A stretch of DNA of 17,423 nt, from positions 1 to 17,423 of the forward strand of contig JBIINB010000097.1 of assembly GCA_044337705.1 (NCBI GenBank). Reading direction: 5' to 3'. The DNA is from JBEISR01 sp044337705. Its GTDB lineage: Bacteria > Planctomycetota > Planctomycetia > Pirellulales > Pirellulaceae. Both the position numbers and the translations under genes were made by a program. This document shows, in pieces, positions 13,701 through 17,423 of the stretch. How positions within the stretch are numbered: the stretch's first letter is position 1; each line of letters begins with the position of its first letter. The notes beneath the pieces were generated by a model that was not told the origin of the DNA, searched no databases, and saw only the letters and a program-made list of their open reading frames with translations.

Positions 13701-16700
13701 GCTGGCCGGTGAAGACCGACGAAAAGGGGATGGTCGACCAGAAGCTGGAGGCGCAGGCAGGAGGGCAATATCGCATCCGCCTGGTGCTCAAGAGCAACAA
13801 GGGGCAGGAGGAAGAGGGAGCTTACCTGTTCACCATCCGAGGCCCTGGGGATCGCGCCGAAGACTTTCGTTTTGAAGGTCTGCAGCTGATTCCCGACAAG
13901 AGCCATTATCAGCCGGGGGAGACGATGCGGTTGCAGATCAATTCCGACCGCAGCGACGCGCGGGTCGCACTCTTCGTGCGCGCCGGATCGGGTGCCGCAC
14001 CGAAGCCACAATGGATCGATCTCCAAGAGAAGACCGCCATCGTCGAGGTGAAGATCGAAGCCAAGGACCAGCCGAATTTCTTCGTCGATGCCTTCATGGT
14101 GCATGAGGGCCAGGTGCTGGAAGTGACCCGCGAAATCCTCGTGCCACCCGAACAGCGCATGCTCGATCTTCAGGTCCAGTTGGACCGCGTCGAGTACCTG
14201 CCTGGAGGGGAGGCGGTGGCCGAGCTCCAGTTGCTGGACGGCAAGGGCAAGCCGGTCGAGGGAAATACCGTGATCGCCGTCTATGATCGGTCGTTGGAAG
14301 CGATCGCGGGGGATGTGCTGCCGGGGGATATCCGCGAGTACTTCTGGAAGTGGCGACGCAGTCACGTAAGCGAGCGGGCGGATAACCTCGCATGGCAGAC
14401 TTGGCCGATTCCGATCGGGCCAGTCCAGTGGTCGCCACTTGGTATTTTCGGATGGCAGATCGACGAAGCCATGCTGACCGGTGGCGGACCGATGCTGGGT
14501 AGCGGCATGGTTCCACGTTATTCCCTAATGCGCGGGGCGATGATGAGAGGCCCGGGGGGACCGCCGGATGGCATGGGTGGATTTGGCGGTGGCGCGGCAT
14601 TGATGGCCGATGCCATGATGCCGTCTCCGGCCTCTGGGATGGCTGGGGCCGCGCCGATGGAAATGATGAAGGAGAAATCTGGTGCCATGATGGTCGATGG
14701 TGCTTCAGGTGCTCCCGGTCTGGAGGCTCCCCAGGTTGCGGTCCGCAAGGACTTCGCCGACTCGGCCCTCTGGATCGCCGCCGTTCCGTTTGATGAAAAT
14801 GGAAGAGGAACGGTACGGTTCAAGATGCCTGAGAATCTGACCAGCTGGAAGTTGAATGCATGGGCTGTCGGACCCCAGCTGAAGGTCGGTTCCGCCCAGA
14901 CGCAAGCGGTTACCCGCAAGCCACTGCTGGTCCGCTTGCAGGCGCCGCGGTTCCTGGTCGAGCGGGATCGGGTGGCGATTGCTGCGATCGTCCAGAATGA
15001 TCTTCCCAAGGACCAGGAGGTCCGGGTGCGACTGGAGATCGATGGCCAGACGCAGCTGGATCTGGCCGATGGGCAGACGTCCCAGCGGACGGTGAAGGTT
15101 GCTGCCGGTGGTCAGGAGCGGATCGATTTCATCTGTCGCGCGGTGGCGGAAGGGACTCCGAAAGTGCGCGTCTTCGCGGTGGCGGATGACGGACAGGACG
15201 CCACCGAACTGTCGTTGCCGGTTCTGGTGCGTGGATTCCTGGTGACCGACAGTTTCGCAGGGACGCTGCGAGGCGAGAAGCGCGAGGGGAAGGTGGTGTT
15301 GGATGTCCCAGAGAGACGCCGATCGGATCGTTCGCGGCTGGTCGTTCGCGTCTCTCCCAGCCTAGCGGCTGCGATGGTCGATGCGCTGCCGTACCTGGCC
15401 GATTATCCCTATGGCTGCACCGAACAGACGCTCAATCGGTTTCTACCGACCGTCATCACCCGCAAGACGCTGCAGCAGATGCAGGTCGACCTGGCATCTC
15501 TGGCCAAGGAACGCGCCAATCTGAATGCTCAGGAAATCGGTAAGGCGGCTGACCGAGCCAAGCAATGGAAACGATGGCCTCGGGAAGCGGTCTACGATGA
15601 GGCGATAGTCGACGACATGCTGAAGACGGGACTTCGGCGGCTAGCTGACATGCAGAATTCCGATGGCGGATGGGGATGGTTCAGCGGGGTGGGGGAACAG
15701 AGTTACCCTCATACGACCGCTGTCGTCGTGCGTGGTCTGCTGGCCGCTCGCGATGCCGATGTCGCGGTGGTTCCCGATCTAGTCGACCGCGGTGTCGCTT
15801 GGCTGGCTCAGTACCAGGCGAAGGAGAAAAACCGTCTGATGGGGATCGATCTTCCAGAAGAAAAGCGAAAGGAAGCGATCCAGTCTCGAACCCCAGACAA
15901 TCTCGATGCACTGATCTGCCATGTGCTGGCGGAAGCGGGCCAGATCGATCGAGAGATGGTGGAGATCCTCTACGATCGGAGGCAGTCGCTGAATACCTAT
16001 GGTAAGGCGCTGCTGGCGATGGTGACGCATCGCGCCGGCAATCAGGAGCAGACGGCCATGCTGAGGAGGAACATCGAGCAGCTGCTGGTGCAGGATGAGG
16101 AAAACGAAACCGCCTTTCTGCGCGATGGCAGTCCGTACTGGTACTGGTATGGCAGTCCAATCGAAGGAGCGGCGACCTATCTGAAGCTGCTGACTCGCAT
16201 CGATCCCAAGGGGCCGACCGCACCTCGTCTGGTCAAGTATCTGCTCAATCAGCGAAAAGCCGACTCGTACTGGTCGAGCACCCGGGATACGGCGCTGGTG
16301 GTGGAGGCATTTGCCGATTACCTGATGGCATCCGGGGAGACCTCGCAGTCCAGTCAGGTCGAGGTGCTGTTGGGGGGCAAGCGTCTGGGATCGCTAGCCT
16401 TCACCCCGCAGACGATGTGGACCGCCGAGAACACCATCCAGATCGAAGGGGATGCGATTCCCGGAGGCAACCAGGAGCTGACGCTGGTGCGCTTTGGCGA
16501 TGGCCCCATCTACTGGAACGCCTACGTCACGTACTTCACGCAGCAGGACCAGATGCCCGAGGCGGGTTTGGAGCTGAGGATTCGTCGGAATTACTACCTG
16601 CTGAAACCTAAGGCGAAGGATTTGACGCTGGCCAATGAAAAAGGGGGTGTCGAGGAAGCCCGTCAGCTGGGTTGGGAGCGGATTGATCTGGAGCAGGCTA

Positions 16701-17050
16701 GGCAGCTGCCGAGCGGAAGTCAGGTGGAAGTGGAGCTAATTGTGGAGAGCAAGAACGATTACGAGTACCTGATGATCGAGGATCGCAAGCCGGCGGCGCT
16801 GGAGCCGATCGATCTGCAGAGCGGATATGTCGCGACGGACGGGCTGTTTGCGTACCGGGAACTGAGGGATCAGCAGGTGGTTTTCTTCCTGCGGACGATC
16901 CAGCGCGGGGTTCATTCGCTGCGATATCGTGTGCGGGCAGAAGCACCAGGAGAGTTCACCTCACTTCCGGCGCGCGTCAGCGCAATGTATGCTCCCGAGC
17001 TAATTGGCAGTTCCACCAACCGCCAGGTGGAAGTGATCGACGGCCCGTAG
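10769..17050 (+). CDS. Bacterial alpha-2-macroglobulin-like protein with thioester
   Basis: 2093-residue secreted protein; macroglobulins trap proteases after bait cleavage exposes an internal thioester. Signal peptide about 1-25, without a lipobox Cys, so probably soluble. A helical TPR-like region spans about 28-400. Macroglobulin beta-domains follow (about 550-1230), with DRPMYRPGD near 655, YRKPEFEV near 755 and HYRVGD near 925. A Trp-rich insert lies at 809-855 and a Met/Gly-rich segment at 1235-1321, just before RKDFADSALW (1326-1335), the usual position after the bait region. The thioester motif GCTEQ has C1550 and Q1553; GGWGWFSG and H1648 lie in the helical toroid (about 1545-1870). 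The C-terminal receptor-like domain is about 1920-2093. E. coli homologues are about 1530-1650 residues, so this is long. The usual pbpC partner is absent here. Periplasmic or exported defence is inferred. Confidence 0.92.
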   Translation: MQRRFHSALLLLGWMLVLPFLGRGWSMEKETIEQQRTKAQQLRSDGNFLEAWKIFSQLATTPQEDGKLAGGDLQAAYECLPNIGQWSELDRLLQGAVEANPQQWRVLVHAANLLLSSPHFGMISEEKFQRAPQDNTGTWVETAELDRRQALRWMVQAIPLLDRENVRAEAARSYLHLATALWQSRDGQQAWRLLEKTDLEEPVDYLDRDRQDQFVSRYASVDDQGNAIFHALPASWEAAGNDGQRIRWALQEAIELDKEAGWEALARWAAFLNGQLGVDTLHDYTAWFARQATISDPKELSDGILSIHTLTDDETIARLASGIKRFAWPPSNNPIALYQQVAKEGSQAHAESALHALANIYLNRRQHPKAAAIWKESIERFGPGPDRWKELQLDQIIGPQGRFETAPTQLAGEKTSLDLVFRNATKVSFEARSVDLESIVAETKKFYREATHGNPSQFGGIPNQGPPDFQGLQQLFQGDQIDRFVRGEPVRWDADLKPLENHWDQRKELETPLTKAGLYVVTAQLDGGKRTLRTLLWIQDMAIVRKTLENQFLYYVADASTGKPLEGVQLEMIGIHYRPVEAKRGERIFDVIQEAGKTNREGTYLLDPSRPKPLANQWMVIARSPEGRFATLGLEGLWNRGIDYQSWTAIKAFGVSDRPMYRPGDTISARLWLGQASYDPAQNTSLLAGTQVTVRLIDGQGNRVWEQVATTDRWGGVDAKVTLGRDAGLGAYQFQIERSPNEFLQCNLRLRVEEYRKPEFEVTITAPQEPVALGETIRAKIKATYYYGGPVADAKAVLRVQRSAMVENFFPIDPFDWCYGPGAWWLPYDAPWYPGWDRWRGCLSPYPWWIPRQQFEPEELVIDREVTLDASGEAIVEIDTATAKQMLATHDHRYRITAEVTDASRRTIDASGQVIAARRPFRIYTWLDRGHYRVGDPIVAHFQARTSDGSPVQGEGTVELLRVTYGADRKPSEKLVQSWPVKTDEKGMVDQKLEAQAGGQYRIRLVLKSNKGQEEEGAYLFTIRGPGDRAEDFRFEGLQLIPDKSHYQPGETMRLQINSDRSDARVALFVRAGSGAAPKPQWIDLQEKTAIVEVKIEAKDQPNFFVDAFMVHEGQVLEVTREILVPPEQRMLDLQVQLDRVEYLPGGEAVAELQLLDGKGKPVEGNTVIAVYDRSLEAIAGDVLPGDIREYFWKWRRSHVSERADNLAWQTWPIPIGPVQWSPLGIFGWQIDEAMLTGGGPMLGSGMVPRYSLMRGAMMRGPGGPPDGMGGFGGGAALMADAMMPSPASGMAGAAPMEMMKEKSGAMMVDGASGAPGLEAPQVAVRKDFADSALWIAAVPFDENGRGTVRFKMPENLTSWKLNAWAVGPQLKVGSAQTQAVTRKPLLVRLQAPRFLVERDRVAIAAIVQNDLPKDQEVRVRLEIDGQTQLDLADGQTSQRTVKVAAGGQERIDFICRAVAEGTPKVRVFAVADDGQDATELSLPVLVRGFLVTDSFAGTLRGEKREGKVVLDVPERRRSDRSRLVVRVSPSLAAAMVDALPYLADYPYGCTEQTLNRFLPTVITRKTLQQMQVDLASLAKERANLNAQEIGKAADRAKQWKRWPREAVYDEAIVDDMLKTGLRRLADMQNSDGGWGWFSGVGEQSYPHTTAVVVRGLLAARDADVAVVPDLVDRGVAWLAQYQAKEKNRLMGIDLPEEKRKEAIQSRTPDNLDALICHVLAEAGQIDREMVEILYDRRQSLNTYGKALLAMVTHRAGNQEQTAMLRRNIEQLLVQDEENETAFLRDGSPYWYWYGSPIEGAATYLKLLTRIDPKGPTAPRLVKYLLNQRKADSYWSSTRDTALVVEAFADYLMASGETSQSSQVEVLLGGKRLGSLAFTPQTMWTAENTIQIEGDAIPGGNQELTLVRFGDGPIYWNAYVTYFTQQDQMPEAGLELRIRRNYYLLKPKAKDLTLANEKGGVEEARQLGWERIDLEQARQLPSGSQVEVELIVESKNDYEYLMIEDRKPAALEPIDLQSGYVATDGLFAYRELRDQQVVFFLRTIQRGVHSLRYRVRAEAPGEFTSLPARVSAMYAPELIGSSTNRQVEVIDGP

Positions 17051-17244
17051 CTTCTCTGCGAGTACCGTCCCATACGCTGCGGGTCAGGGGTTTGCATGTT
17101 TTCAGGTAGGTTCTAGGAATCCAAATCGAGCACGAAGACGAAGACGAGGTAGGACCGATCGCTGCAGGCCACTGCCTTGAGCGGCTGTGTTTGATTTGCG
17201 TTGAGTCAACTTTTCGGCTGCGCTGATCACCAACGTGAAGGCAT
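17051..17244. other. Intergenic tail after the macroglobulin gene
   Basis: No complete gene and no strong terminator were seen after the stop at 17048-17050. A minus-strand frame runs from about 17251 to a TGA at 17104-17102 (beginning YLNAFTLVISAAEKLTQ, ending RARFGFLEPT) without a clear start codon; it seems to belong to the repeat unit that fills the end of the window. A hexamer-like tract of CGAGCA/CGAAGA units lies at 17127-17150. Confidence 0.4.
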
Positions 17245-17423
17245 TCAGGTAGCTGGGTCGTTCTCGTGCTCGTGCTCAGCGAAGCGGTGCTCGTGGTCGT
17301 AATCGAACCGGCTTTTCAATACGGCATCGTGGCAACGATTTTTTGCTACTAGCGGTTCAAAACGGTTTATTTCGCGGTCCCGGTTTTCCGGTGCTCCGTT
17401 GTGTCGATTGGGGAACTCAAGCG
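17103..17423 (-). repeat. Putative dispersed repeat unit with inverted hexamer tracts
   Basis: Two low-complexity tracts of CGARSA-type hexamers occur in opposite orientation: CGAGCACGAAGACGA (17127-17141) and TCGTTCTCGTGCTCG (17258-17272), which match as inverted arms at 13 of 15 bases across 116 bases. A further GTGCTCGTGGTCG run continues to 17306. Base composition here is more AT-rich than in the genes. The whole stretch resembles, from memory, a recurring planctomycete repeat whose translation contains EHEHE runs; this was not checked. Its outer end is beyond the window. Confidence 0.4.
17245..17423 (-). pseudogene. Partial open frame with His/Glu/Asp-rich C-terminus
   Basis: An open frame enters from beyond 17423 and ends at TGA 17247-17245, giving at least 58 residues, with FDYDHEHRFAEHEHEN shortly before the end. 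A neighbouring frame shifted by -1 stays open from 17251 onward for 49 codons (YLNAFTLV...), so the two may once have been one reading frame, broken near 17251. I do not recognise a domain. Because the acidic/His tail comes from the low-complexity DNA tract, it may simply be a translated repeat. No start codon is in view. Confidence 0.3.

Noticed and set aside
17127..17306. CRISPR-like or tandem array at the right edge
   Set aside because: Only short degenerate hexamers, with no regular spacers or repeats of 20 bases or more.

Overview
The window looks like a chromosomal segment of a GC-rich planctomycete, probably Pirellulales-like. This is inferred from the protein families (a secreted sialate O-acetylesterase, a very large alpha-2-macroglobulin-like protein, split CNNM/DUF21 proteins, a fused ABC-2 permease), the loose gene spacing, TTG starts, and a low-complexity EHEH-coding repeat at the right edge that I recall from planctomycete genomes. 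No 16S gene, tRNA, CRISPR array, phage or IS transposase was seen. Eight or nine large genes fill about 90% of the sequence.

Layout. Left, minus strand: xerD (1027-1989), a tyrosine recombinase for chromosome dimer resolution, is followed by larE (51-890), an ATP-dependent sulfur-insertion enzyme of the LarE family. Centre, plus strand: galE (2293-3297), a PlsC-type acyltransferase (3349-4581), a double-length ABC-2 permease (4745-6562) and two tandem CNNM/DUF21 membrane proteins (6573-7859 and 7856-8815, overlapping by ATGA). The last three are tightly spaced and probably co-transcribed. A palindrome pair and a -10-like site at 4606-4649 may separate them from galE and the acyltransferase. 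Their shared theme is envelope work: sugar nucleotide supply, phospholipid acylation, export and ion transport.

Right: convergent to that cluster is a secreted sialate O-acetylesterase (8925-10457, minus), with a 10-bp hairpin between the two gene ends. A 311-base divergent region follows. It carries, on the minus strand, a textbook stem plus six-T terminator only 38 bases upstream of the esterase start, which could be a leader attenuator. Then comes a 2093-residue alpha-2-macroglobulin-like protein (10769-17050, plus) with an intact CTEQ thioester motif, a TPR-like N-terminus, a Trp-rich insert and a Met/Gly-rich segment where the protease bait region should lie. The final 373 bases hold no complete gene. 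They contain a minus-strand open frame entering from beyond the edge, hexamer-like low-complexity tracts in inverted orientation, and a second open frame that suggests a decayed or dispersed repeat unit.

The most interesting items are the unusual architecture of the macroglobulin and its Met-rich bait candidate, the possible attenuator upstream of the esterase, a 12-base box (CTGCGGTACACT) shared by the larE and esterase upstream regions, the internally duplicated permease without an ATPase partner, and the terminal repeat unit.
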